Assembly: GCA_022563855.1 (NCBI GenBank)
Contig: JADFMN010000003.1
Coordinates: 124,001 to 188,000 of the forward strand
Length of the DNA stretch: 64,000 bases
Reading direction: 5' to 3'
Source of the DNA: Armatimonadota bacterium
GTDB taxonomy: Bacteria > Armatimonadota > Fimbriimonadia > Fimbriimonadales > Fimbriimonadaceae
In this document: positions 49,527-58,283 of the stretch, piece after piece
How the letters are laid out: each line of letters starts with the position of its first letter
How positions within the stretch are numbered: the first letter of the stretch is position 1
Notes under the pieces: generated by a model
Seen by the model: only the letters and a program-made list of their open reading frames with translations
What the model was told of the DNA's origin: nothing
The model's database searches: none
Program-made: the position numbers and the translations under genes

Positions 49527-50957
49527 GTGGAGACAGTAACACTCTACATGCCGTGGGCGGCGCTTCTTGCGTCTGCGCTGCTCCTTGTCTGGCGAGGCAA
49601 GGCAGACGAGGAAGCGAAGGACGCCGGTGTTGCCCTTCCCGTCGTCATCACTCTGTTTGTTCTGGCTGCGGCGCTTGGAGTTGTCAGCCGATACACGACA
49701 GTCGATTGGAGGCCGGTCGCCCAGTGGGCAGCCGTAGGACTGGCGCTGGGCGGTCTCTGCGCTCTGTTGAGCAGTTGGTTTCGCGCTGATCGTTCTGGCC
49801 GCTCGGCGATCGTTGCGGTATTGGCGTTGCTGGTCATCAGTTTCGATGCAGGCGGCTTCGCACTCAGTACCGCTCGCGAGCTGGCGAGTCTGATTCTGGG
49901 GCTTGGCGTCAGCGCATATTGGCTGGCGTTCGTTGACCGAGGAGGGTTGGCGCAGCAACTCACGATTTACCTGGCGGTCGCCGGATCCAGCTTGCAGCTA
50001 GCGCGATTGGGGCATACAGAAGCCGAATCGTACGCGGTTCTGTTGGCTCTCAGCTCCATCGCGGCTGTGATCGTGATCCGATGGGTTCTCGATACCGTCA
50101 TCACCACGGAAAACCGATCGCTGGTTCCGGTTTTGTCCACGGTCGTTCTTGCCGGAGCGCTCTGGCTAATCGCCGACCGGATCGTCGCGAATTCCGATCT
50201 CGGCGTAGTTCTGGCTGTCGCAGTCGGCGCGGCGCTCGTGTGTGCGTGGACCGTACGGCAAGAGCCCGACTCGGATCAAGTGCCTTCGGCATCGCTGGGT
50301 ATCGCGATGCTGATTTGGATCGGAGTCGCGACTTTTGCGTTCAGCATGTCGGTCGGATACGGTTTGGCGCTCGCCGGGCTCGCTGGGTTTGCAGGCATGG
50401 TCGTACTGGGGCGGAAAGACCTCTTCCCGACGCTCGCTCCGATCGCGCTGCTCGCTCTTTACCGCGTCTTCAGAGAGGTCGTCCCGAGCCTCGGTCGGGC
50501 TTTCGACATCGGGCAGCACTATTCGCTCGTGGGGCTGGTGATCGGGGTTGCGATCGTTGCGAGTCTGGGCCAGCACTGGCTTAGAAAGCGGGATTCCGCA
50601 TCAACACTTCAGAGCTTCCAGCCGCTTTGCATCGTGCTAGTAGCGTCGGTAGTGGTCGCGCTGTGCGTCATGTTGTTCGGCCCCAAGGGCGCCATCGGCC
50701 TGATGGTCGGTCTCGGAATCGCCCCAGCCCTGACAGCGCTCGGCCAAATCCGCGCCGCGAACGTGATGGCGATTGCGCTCGGGTTGAGCGGCCTCGTTTT
50801 GGCCGGGTACGACCCGCTCGCTCTACAGCGGGAGTTAGAGCGATCAGAAAAGATCACGGTGCTATGGCAGGGCGGAGCGGTGATCGCGGTGTTGGTCGCT
50901 CTCGCTTTCTGGCTCGGGACACTCCGAAAGAAGGAGAAGGCGAATGAAAGTCAATAG
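49527..50957 (+). CDS. Polytopic membrane protein of unknown function
   Basis: The 476-residue product is almost entirely hydrophobic, with roughly 14 membrane helices (for example VVITLFVLAAALGVVSRY, LGVVLAVAVGAALVCAWTV, LCIVLVASVVVALCVMLFG). It has a short basic end (LRKKEKANESQ). I recognise no family motif. The start is GTG with GAGGTG 5 nt upstream. It overlaps the alpha-2-macroglobulin gene by 14 bp, so the two are coupled and may cooperate in the envelope. Confidence 0.8.
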   Translation: METVTLYMPWAALLASALLLVWRGKADEEAKDAGVALPVVITLFVLAAALGVVSRYTTVDWRPVAQWAAVGLALGGLCALLSSWFRADRSGRSAIVAVLALLVISFDAGGFALSTARELASLILGLGVSAYWLAFVDRGGLAQQLTIYLAVAGSSLQLARLGHTEAESYAVLLALSSIAAVIVIRWVLDTVITTENRSLVPVLSTVVLAGALWLIADRIVANSDLGVVLAVAVGAALVCAWTVRQEPDSDQVPSASLGIAMLIWIGVATFAFSMSVGYGLALAGLAGFAGMVVLGRKDLFPTLAPIALLALYRVFREVVPSLGRAFDIGQHYSLVGLVIGVAIVASLGQHWLRKRDSASTLQSFQPLCIVLVASVVVALCVMLFGPKGAIGLMVGLGIAPALTALGQIRAANVMAIALGLSGLVLAGYDPLALQRELERSEKITVLWQGGAVIAVLVALAFWLGTLRKKEKANESQ

Positions 50958-53900
50958 AATTCTTAGTTCCGGCAGCGCGCTCAGCGTGGCTGTTGCTTGC
51001 GGCGCGCTTTGGGCGCTGACGGCTTTTGGCGTTACAGAGGAGGTACCTGTCGGGTCGGTCACAGGGATCGCAGTTGAAGAGGGAACCGATAACCCGATCG
51101 CCGGCGCAGAGGTCTGGCTTTCGCCTGCCTATTTCGAACTGGGTGCCGACCTTATCTCGCCAATTACGTTTCACACCAATGCTGACGGCAGCTTCCGATT
51201 TGCGAACGTTCCTGTCGGCGCGTATTCGCTGACTGTGATGTCGCCGGGCTATTTCAAGTCTGAGTGGGTTCTGGTCGAAGAGGATCGCGATGAGATCCTC
51301 ACGGTCCGCGCCCGCTGGACCGGCGATCAACTGTACGTTTCGGCCGGTCAGAGCGTCTACACGCCCGATGAATCTCCAGAGTTCATCATGAACGGCTTGA
51401 CGCGCCAGAACGACGTTTCCGTCACAGTTTCACGGTTGCCAAAGGACGAGATCGAAAAGAACGCCGACATCTACAGGCTGATTCGGCAGATCATTTATCA
51501 AAGATTCGATGAAGATGTCGCGGAGTCAGTGCCCGAGCTTGAGGAAGTCCAGAAACGGACATTCCACTTGACAACGAAGGATTTGCAGGGACGGTTTGCA
51601 GAAGTTCTCATGCTGGACGGGCTTCCGGAAGGGACGTACGTCGTCGCCATTTCCACGGACGATGCGATCGACTACACGTGGTTGACCGTTTCGACGATCG
51701 GGCTGATCACGAAGTCTTCGCCGGGTCGCGTCCTTGCGTTCGCCGTCGACATTGAGAGTGGAGAGCCGCTCGAGGGCGTAGAGATATCGCTCGTCTATCA
51801 GGGAAAGCGAACCAAACTCGGCAGAACGGACGAGTTCGGCGTTGTCGAGTCGGACTTGCCGAAGTCGTCAGGCGAGTACTTCGCTGTGATAGCCGAGCGC
51901 GGCGAATCGAGCGCGTTCGCGTGGTTCTACGATTACGGCGACTCCGGAACGGCCTTGGCGGCGTACATCCAGACGGACAGGCCGGTCTACCGCCCCGGCG
52001 ATAAAGTTCAGTACAAGGCAACGCTGCGAGAGCCGACCCAGAACGGTTACCGAGTGCCGTCTGGCCGCCAGGTCGAGGTCACGATTTACGATCCTGACGG
52101 TTCGGAGTTGGAGAAGCGAACTGCATCGCTGACGGCTTTCGGCGCAGTGGACGGCAGCTTCGACATACCTGAAGAAGGCTTGACCGGCAGCTACCGCATC
52201 GCCGTCGATCTTGGAAGTCGAGTTGAGAGCAAGTACGTTCCGGTCGCGTCGTACAGGAAGTCCGAGTTCCTGCTATCGGTGCAGCCCGGGAAGCCTTACT
52301 ACCTCGTTGGCGAGACGGTCGTATTCGTAGCGAAGGCCGAGTACTACACGGGAGAGCCGGTGGTCGGAGCAAAAGTGAACGCATCGATCTTCGATTCTGA
52401 GTTGTGGGATCGCTCTCCGTTTGAGGACGACTCATTCTACGACTGGGATCAGGAAGAGTGGTTCGGCGGTGCGTACCTTGGAGAGTTCAAAGCTGTGACG
52501 GATTCGAAGGGCGAGGCTAGGATTTCGTTCAAGCCTTCGAAAGATAGCAAGCACACGCCAGGCTCGACTTATCGACTCTCGGCTTCAGTCTCGGTGAGCG
52601 ATCCCTCTGGCCGGTACTTCTCTGCCAACGGCTCAGTGGTCGTCGCCCCCAGCGCGGTCAGTGTGAGAGCAGGCTTTGAACAGTACGTCGTGCAGCTGGG
52701 CGAGTCAGCCGTCTTGCGCGTGCAGGCCATAGATCGTGCAACGGGCAAGCCCAAGACCGGAAGCGAGGTCTTCGTGGAGTACGGCTACCGCCAGTGGCGC
52801 GGATCGAAGTACGAGCTTGTCGACACGCAGAAATTGAGCGCCAAAACCGATGCAGACGGTTCCGCGACGTTCGAGATCGATTTCGATCGTGGCGGCAGCG
52901 TCGAGGCGACGGTTTCAGTCGCGGACAGCAAAGGGCGAAAGACGGAAACAAGAGCGTATCTGTGGGTTTGGGAAAATGGAGCTAAGTTGTCTGGAAGCGT
53001 GCCGAGCCTGCAGATCGTTCTGGATCGAAAGGAGTATGAAACGGGTGACACGGCGAAGGCGATCATCCGCACTTCGCGCCCAGGCGGCAGTGCGCTCGTG
53101 ACCATTGAAGCTGACGGAATCCTTTTCTCGCGAGTCGTGCCTCTTGACAGCGAATCTGTGGAGGTCGAGTGGGAGTTGGACGAGAAGTACCGACCGAACG
53201 TTGAAGTTAACGTCGCCTATATTCGCGACAAATCGTTTTCACAAGCAAGCCGAAATATGCGAGTGGCCCACCCGGATGACGAGCTGCGAGTTACCGTCAC
53301 TGCGGACAAGGAGGTTGCTCGGCCGGGCGAGGTCGTTCGGTACACGGTCGAGACGCGCGACGTGGCGGGCCGGCCTGTCAGCTCCGACGTGTCGCTGACG
53401 GTCGTTGACGAGGCGATCTACGCCATTCGCGAAGACCGCGACGACCCGCTCCGTGCGTTCTATCCAAGCCGCTGGTCGAACGTTCGGACCAGCTATTCGT
53501 TCCCGGACGTCTACCTGGACGGCGACGACAAGGCGCCGGTCGACATGGAGGTTCGCCGCAACTTCAAGGACACCGCGTTCTGGCTCCCATCGGTTATCAC
53601 CGGCTCTGATGGCCGGGCGACGGTCGCGGTGAAGCTGCCGGACAACGTCACGAAATGGAGGGCGACGGCTACCGCCATCTCAGCCGATACGAGAGTCGGG
53701 AAGTCTCGAGAAACGATCGTTGCGAAGCTGCCGCTGATGGTGCGCTTGAGCCCGCCAGCGTTCTTCGTGCAGGACGACGTGCAGACGGTCGGCTCTGTGA
53801 TTACGAACGGCACTTCCCGAGCGTTCGATGTTTCTGTGCGCCTAGAGGTGGAGAACCTTGAGCTGCTGGACGAAGCCTCGCAGCGGATCAGGCTGAAGCC

Positions 53901-55626
53901 GGACGAGAGCAAGACCGTCTCTTGGCGGGTGAAGGCGGGCGATCCCGGCAGCGCGAAGTTTACGGTCCTTGCCTGGAACGACGAACTTCATCACCGCGAC
54001 GGCCTTGAGCGGCAGGTCACCGTCGCGGCGAACGGCCCGACTTTGCGGACTTACCGCTCTGGCAGCACGACTTCTTCGGCGTCAGCCTCGTTTGAGATCG
54101 AACAAGACGTCGTCGCAGGGAGCGTCAGTTTGACGATCGCTCCGTCGATTCTGAGTTCGCTCTTGAGTTCTATCGACGACTTGGTGAAGTATCCGTACGG
54201 GTGCGTCGAGCAGACGATGAACCGGTTCATGCCGGCGGTCGTCACGCTCAGCCTCTTGCGCGACACCGGGCAGAGCCGACCCGAACTGGAGGACCGAATT
54301 GCCGATGTCTCCAAGAAGAGCCTGGTGCGCCTGCGCAAGATGCAGCATTACGACGGCGGATGGGGCTGGTGGGAGACAGACTCCAGCGATGCGGGGATGA
54401 CGGCTCTCGTTCTCGACGGTCTCTATCGCGCGCGAGAGGCTGGATTGCCGATCGATCCGAACATGATGTCGTCTGGTATGAGTTGGGCGCAGGATTACTT
54501 TGATCAGGCTCGTTCACTGGCTTTCTTCGACGATGCCCTGCACCTCGCGCTGGTGCTGGCGCGCGAGAACGTTCTTCCGGGCATCGCGCTTGATCGTCTG
54601 CGCACCGAGCCGCTAAATGACAGGACATCGACGATCGCCTTGGCGAGAATCGCTCGCATCTATTGGCACCTGCGCGAGCAGCTCAGCGATGTCGATGCTG
54701 AGCGGATGTTGAGCGCGTACGACCTGCTGATTGATCGGGCGACTGAGACTGCGTCTGCAATGTCGTGGTCGGACGTCTGGTGGTACTCGCCGACAGGAGA
54801 GGCGCTGCTCGCCGTGCAGGCTTTGGAGCCATCTTCGGATCGTCCGCTGAAGATTCTGAAATACCTGATGCAGTCGCGGAGGGGCGGGTCCTGGACGAGC
54901 ACGCGCGACACGGCGGTCATCGTCATCGGCGCAAGTCAGTACGTTAGAGATCACGAGGAATTGCGTACTTCGTTCTCCGTCGACTTGCGGATGGACGGTG
55001 CAAACGTGCGGACGATCGCCTTTACGGCTGGCTCGATTCAGCCTGTCGAGCTTGAGCTGCCGATCAGCGGTTTGAATCCTGGCGAGCACCACGTGACGAT
55101 CGTCGTGCGGGGCGAGGGGCAGGCGTACTACACGCTCGATGCCTCGCGCACTATTTACCAGCCAAAAACGACATCTCGACCTGGACCCACCCTACGCATC
55201 ATCCGCGAGTACTTCGGCATGAAGGCGACGCGCCTTGAGGACGGCAGCACTCGGTTGCTGCGTTCAAAGCAGGCGCAGACGACGTTCAAGAGCGGCGAGG
55301 TGTTGCGATGCCGGCTGACCATCATCTCCGAGCAAGCGTACGAGTACGTCATGATCCGCGACCCGTCGCTGAGCAACTGCCGGATCGTCGAAGCAGACTC
55401 GGTCAATGTGTACTCGTGGCGCTCTTGGTACAGCAATCAGGACTTCTACGACGACCACGCCGCGTTCTTCATGCGTCGTTTGCCGAAAGGGAAGAGCGTC
55501 ATCGAGTACGCCGTACGGGCCGAGGCGATCGGCACGGCGTCTGCACTGCCGGCGGAGGTGTCGCTGATGTATATGCCAGAGATTCGAGCAAGCAGCGCAA
55601 CCTCCACGATCGAGGTGCGGAAGTGA
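50944..55626 (+). CDS. Alpha-2-macroglobulin family protein
   Basis: The 1560-residue product has a signal-like N-terminus (VAVACGALWALTAFG), a carboxypeptidase-regulatory-like beta domain (about 35-110) and a series of MG domains including TDRPVYRPGDKVQYKATL (A2M MG2 hallmark). A central A2M domain has AFWLPSVITGSDGRATVAVK. The thioester motif GCVEQ is at 1086-1090 in KYPYGCVEQTM, followed by the alpha-helical thioester domain (WGWWETDSSDAGMTALVLDG). Such proteins trap attacking proteases at the bacterial surface. No lipobox is seen, unlike E. coli YfaS. It is coupled to vanW by a GTGA overlap. Confidence 0.95.
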   Translation: MKVNRILSSGSALSVAVACGALWALTAFGVTEEVPVGSVTGIAVEEGTDNPIAGAEVWLSPAYFELGADLISPITFHTNADGSFRFANVPVGAYSLTVMSPGYFKSEWVLVEEDRDEILTVRARWTGDQLYVSAGQSVYTPDESPEFIMNGLTRQNDVSVTVSRLPKDEIEKNADIYRLIRQIIYQRFDEDVAESVPELEEVQKRTFHLTTKDLQGRFAEVLMLDGLPEGTYVVAISTDDAIDYTWLTVSTIGLITKSSPGRVLAFAVDIESGEPLEGVEISLVYQGKRTKLGRTDEFGVVESDLPKSSGEYFAVIAERGESSAFAWFYDYGDSGTALAAYIQTDRPVYRPGDKVQYKATLREPTQNGYRVPSGRQVEVTIYDPDGSELEKRTASLTAFGAVDGSFDIPEEGLTGSYRIAVDLGSRVESKYVPVASYRKSEFLLSVQPGKPYYLVGETVVFVAKAEYYTGEPVVGAKVNASIFDSELWDRSPFEDDSFYDWDQEEWFGGAYLGEFKAVTDSKGEARISFKPSKDSKHTPGSTYRLSASVSVSDPSGRYFSANGSVVVAPSAVSVRAGFEQYVVQLGESAVLRVQAIDRATGKPKTGSEVFVEYGYRQWRGSKYELVDTQKLSAKTDADGSATFEIDFDRGGSVEATVSVADSKGRKTETRAYLWVWENGAKLSGSVPSLQIVLDRKEYETGDTAKAIIRTSRPGGSALVTIEADGILFSRVVPLDSESVEVEWELDEKYRPNVEVNVAYIRDKSFSQASRNMRVAHPDDELRVTVTADKEVARPGEVVRYTVETRDVAGRPVSSDVSLTVVDEAIYAIREDRDDPLRAFYPSRWSNVRTSYSFPDVYLDGDDKAPVDMEVRRNFKDTAFWLPSVITGSDGRATVAVKLPDNVTKWRATATAISADTRVGKSRETIVAKLPLMVRLSPPAFFVQDDVQTVGSVITNGTSRAFDVSVRLEVENLELLDEASQRIRLKPDESKTVSWRVKAGDPGSAKFTVLAWNDELHHRDGLERQVTVAANGPTLRTYRSGSTTSSASASFEIEQDVVAGSVSLTIAPSILSSLLSSIDDLVKYPYGCVEQTMNRFMPAVVTLSLLRDTGQSRPELEDRIADVSKKSLVRLRKMQHYDGGWGWWETDSSDAGMTALVLDGLYRAREAGLPIDPNMMSSGMSWAQDYFDQARSLAFFDDALHLALVLARENVLPGIALDRLRTEPLNDRTSTIALARIARIYWHLREQLSDVDAERMLSAYDLLIDRATETASAMSWSDVWWYSPTGEALLAVQALEPSSDRPLKILKYLMQSRRGGSWTSTRDTAVIVIGASQYVRDHEELRTSFSVDLRMDGANVRTIAFTAGSIQPVELELPISGLNPGEHHVTIVVRGEGQAYYTLDASRTIYQPKTTSRPGPTLRIIREYFGMKATRLEDGSTRLLRSKQAQTTFKSGEVLRCRLTIISEQAYEYVMIRDPSLSNCRIVEADSVNVYSWRSWYSNQDFYDDHAAFFMRRLPKGKSVIEYAVRAEAIGTASALPAEVSLMYMPEIRASSATSTIEVRK

Positions 55627-56378
55627 GGCGACTGTGGGCAATCGTAGCGCTAGTCGCTGCGTGTTTTCTGATCGCGCTGCCGCTGTCGAACAAGCGTCAG
55701 GTCGACCGGCCGATCGCGAGCTACAGCACGCCGCTGGACGGCAGGATCGACAATCAGAGGCACAACGCGGTGCTCTGCATGCAGGAGATCGACGGCGTTG
55801 TGATCGAGCCCGGTGAGACGTTCTCCTTCAACGAGACGATCGGTGGTTGGACGCGGGACAAGGGGTACCGGCGGGCGCCGGTCAGCTTTGGCGGAATCTT
55901 GATCGACTCTTGGGGCGGCGGCGTCTGCCAGACGAGCACGACGCTCTACAACGCGGCGCTGCTCGCAGGGTTGGAAATAGTCGAGAGACACCGACACCAC
56001 TACGCGCCGACGTACGTCCAGCCGGGCCGGGACGCGGCGGTCGCGTATCCGAACATCGACCTGAAATTCCGCAATCCGTACGATTTCAAGATCACGATAG
56101 CGAGCCGCTTGACGTCCGCTGGAGTCGTGATCGAGATCCTCGCGCCGCAAGACCTTGAGCAAAGAGCGCAGATAGAGCAGCGAGTTTTGCGAGTGGTCCA
56201 GCCGCAAGAGTTCGTGCTTGGATCTGGTCGATTCGGGAGAGTACGAAACCCAGGCCACGCCGGGTACGAGGTCGAAACCTACCGGGTGATCGATGGGGTC
56301 AGGGAGCTCATATCGGTGGACAGCTATCCGGTGATGAACAAGGTGATCGAGTATTCGTCCCCCGCGCGCGGTTCGTAA
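55623..56378 (+). CDS. VanW family protein
   Basis: The 251-residue product has an N-terminal membrane anchor or signal (LWAIVALVAACFLIALPLSN) and the VanW core: IEPGETFSFNETIGGWTRDKGYRRAP, split here as FSFNETIGGWTRDKGYRRAP, then GGGVCQTSTTLYNAALLAGL, ERHRHHYAPTYVQPGRDAAV and LKFRNPYDFKI. The biochemical role of VanW proteins is not known. The start is GTG overlapping the A2M stop, with GAGGTG 6 nt upstream. Pairing with A2M suggests an envelope role. Confidence 0.92.
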   Translation: MRRLWAIVALVAACFLIALPLSNKRQVDRPIASYSTPLDGRIDNQRHNAVLCMQEIDGVVIEPGETFSFNETIGGWTRDKGYRRAPVSFGGILIDSWGGGVCQTSTTLYNAALLAGLEIVERHRHHYAPTYVQPGRDAAVAYPNIDLKFRNPYDFKITIASRLTSAGVVIEILAPQDLEQRAQIEQRVLRVVQPQEFVLGSGRFGRVRNPGHAGYEVETYRVIDGVRELISVDSYPVMNKVIEYSSPARGS

Positions 56379-56390
56379 TCGTGGTATCAC

Positions 56391-57491
56391 GTGGTAATCG
56401 TGTCTGACCGTGACGTCTCAAAAGAGCTGGCCGATCTGTTGATCGTCGGCGTTGAGGGAGGGGTGTTTCCTGGCGCGGGGTGCGCGGTCGGCACGGCGAA
56501 GGAGACTTTCTTCGCACACGCCGGTCGTCATATGTACTCCGAGGAGAGCGTTGCGATCGATGATCAAACGGTTTGGGATCTTGCAAGCCTGACGAAGATT
56601 GCAGCAACGACGAGCGTCGCGATGTTGCTGTATCAGGACGGCGTGTTAGATCTCGACTCGCACGTGCAAAGCGTGTTGCCGGGCTTCGTCGGCGACGGCA
56701 AGGACGAGGTCACCGTGCGCAATCTGCTGTTGCACGATTCGGGGCTGCCGCCGTACCGCCGGTTTGGTGACTTGACCGATCCGGACGACGTGCTGCAAGA
56801 GCTGCTGAAGACACCGCTCGACGCCGCGCCGGGTGAGAAAACGGCGTACAGCGATCTAGGTGCGGTTACGCTGATGGAGGTGATGCAGCGCCTGACCGGG
56901 CACACTCTGGACAAGCTGTTCCAAGACTTGGTCGCCGATCCGCTCGGGATGGAGAGTGCCGTTTACAACCCGATCCTTGAAGTGCGGTCTCTTTGTGCGC
57001 CGACCGAGAAGCTGGAGGAGTGGCGGCTGCTCATCGAGGATGAGCGCGAGTTTGTCCGTGTGCAGGATGACTACATCCAAGGCGGCGTTCATGATCCGAC
57101 CGCGTTTTTGCTTGGTGGGGTCAGCGGGAACGCGGGGCTCTTCAGCCGAACGGCGGATCTTGTACTTCTCGCTCGTGCATGGCTCGTCGGATCTGATCCG
57201 TTTTCACGCGAGGTCGCTGAGCTTTTTAGCAAGAAGCAAAGCGAGGAGTCTACACGGGCGTTGGGCTTCGATACGAGGGTCGAAGAGGGCTCATCCGCAG
57301 GCGAAAAGTTCTCTTCGTCTTCGTTCGGCCACACGGGTTATACGGGAACGACGATCTGGATCGACCCGGAGCAAGAACTGTTCGCGATCCTGCTGACGAA
57401 CCGCGTTCATCCGACGAGCGAGAACATCAAGATTAGAAAGTACCGACCGACGTTTCACGACCGAGTCGTCGAGCTGTTGGCGTCGAAGTAG
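56391..57491 (+). CDS. Serine hydrolase of the beta-lactamase/PBP class C fold
   Basis: The 366-residue product has the SxxK nucleophile motif in DLASLTKIAATT, the second motif YSDLG (YxN-like) and the third motif HTGYTGT, so it belongs to the class C beta-lactamase/DD-peptidase/esterase superfamily. No signal peptide is visible, which argues for a cytoplasmic esterase-like role or missed export. The start is GTG 56391; GTG 56400 is equally possible. It lies 12 bp after vanW and may be part of the same operon. Confidence 0.9.
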   Translation: MVIVSDRDVSKELADLLIVGVEGGVFPGAGCAVGTAKETFFAHAGRHMYSEESVAIDDQTVWDLASLTKIAATTSVAMLLYQDGVLDLDSHVQSVLPGFVGDGKDEVTVRNLLLHDSGLPPYRRFGDLTDPDDVLQELLKTPLDAAPGEKTAYSDLGAVTLMEVMQRLTGHTLDKLFQDLVADPLGMESAVYNPILEVRSLCAPTEKLEEWRLLIEDEREFVRVQDDYIQGGVHDPTAFLLGGVSGNAGLFSRTADLVLLARAWLVGSDPFSREVAELFSKKQSEESTRALGFDTRVEEGSSAGEKFSSSSFGHTGYTGTTIWIDPEQELFAILLTNRVHPTSENIKIRKYRPTFHDRVVELLASK

Positions 57492-57506
57492 GGGCGATCC
57501 TGGTTT

Positions 57507-57616
57507 CGGAGTGCGCGGACGCGTCCGCGCTTTTGACAGTGTTGGAAACCGGATTCCGTTCCAGCGGAACTGCTCTGCTAGCGCTATGGAAAGCTCCGAC
57601 TCGTCGGAGCACTCCG
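57507..57616. repeat. REPIN: REP copies C and D in inverted orientation
   Basis: Copy C (57507-57533, plus) is CGGAGTGC, core GCGGACGCGTCCGC, GCTTT. Copy D (57590-57616, minus) is CGGAGTGC, core TCCGACGAGTCGGA, GCTTT. Two REPs facing each other with a 56-bp spacer form a REPIN, the unit thought to be moved by RAYT enzymes. It lies 16 bp after the serine hydrolase gene and 56 bp before the IS1595 element. Confidence 0.8.
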
Positions 57617-57746
57617 AAAACTCTTTCGCGTCACCAGAATCTTCATCCCTCTCCCTTGCCCTCCCCCAAGGGGGCAATAATATACTTAGCACACGAAATC
57701 CTGGGTGTGGGGTAATGAGGGCGTCCGGCCAGACCGAGGCTAACTC

Positions 57747-58103
57747 GTGAGCGAACATCGCGTGATTCCCCTGAAGGTCAACGCCTGGATAGATGAGGGT
57801 GTGGCACCGCTGGTCGAAGCCCTCAACGAGATACCCGACATAGAAACCCTGGATAGCTGCGAAGACGACAGCGGGGCCGCTCGCGTCTACTTTCGCTTCC
57901 GGGGGCCAGACACGGCAGAGGTTACGATAGCGCGGACGAGCGAGTTGGCCCGGATGTTGAACGGGGCATTGGTCAGATACGAAGTCGATATTGAGTTCAG
58001 GGGCGACTACGATCCGATTGCTCGAATAGCAACCGCCCCGGACTCGGTTCAGGATTTAGCCGCGGCCATACGAGCGCGTGTTGTGGTGACACGTAGCGCA
58101 TAG
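57747..58103 (+). CDS. Hypothetical cargo protein
   Basis: The 118-residue product starts at GTG 57747, 60 bp inside the left repeat. It has PLKVNAWIDEGVAPLVEALN, then IPDIETLDSCEDDSGAARVY, and a mixed alpha/beta pattern. I recall similar WIDEGVAPLV...TLDSCE proteins from mobile elements, but I know no function. Its 3' end overlaps the opposite-strand HNH-like gene by 48 bp. Confidence 0.6.
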   Translation: MSEHRVIPLKVNAWIDEGVAPLVEALNEIPDIETLDSCEDDSGAARVYFRFRGPDTAEVTIARTSELARMLNGALVRYEVDIEFRGDYDPIARIATAPDSVQDLAAAIRARVVVTRSA

Positions 58104-58283
58104 GTGTTCGCAATTGCTTGCCGTACCTGGGCCGCCTTGGACTATGTGATGGAACTGGGAGGCTGCGTGTGTGCACCTCCCTGTATGGTGAGAGCAACTC
58201 GTGCGGGTGCACTCACATCGTCCGCCCGAACGTTTTCGGACGGCCCTCTTTACGTCATCAGGAAACTCGTTCCTTTCTGGCAT
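58056..58283 (-). CDS. Small HNH-like zinc protein
   Basis: The 75-residue product has CECTRTSCSHHTGRC, a Cys/His cluster, then FHHIVQGGPGTASNCEHLCA and TCHHNTRSYG. The order HH...N...CxxCH is that of HNH/HNHc nucleases, with a split zinc ribbon. The ATG at 58283 has GGAGG 8 nt upstream. It is convergent with, and overlaps, the gene at 57747. Nuclease activity is inferred from motif only; it could be a cargo effector or a help in transposition. Confidence 0.65.
   Translation of the reverse strand: MPERNEFPDDVKRAVRKRSGGRCECTRTSCSHHTGRCTHAASQFHHIVQGGPGTASNCEHLCATCHHNTRSYGRG

Noticed and set aside
49434-49958. N-terminal extension of the GGCT gene to 317 residues
   Set aside because: The added part is antisense to the membrane-protein gene and is a Gln/Arg-rich random sequence; GGCT homology begins at the YGSN region.
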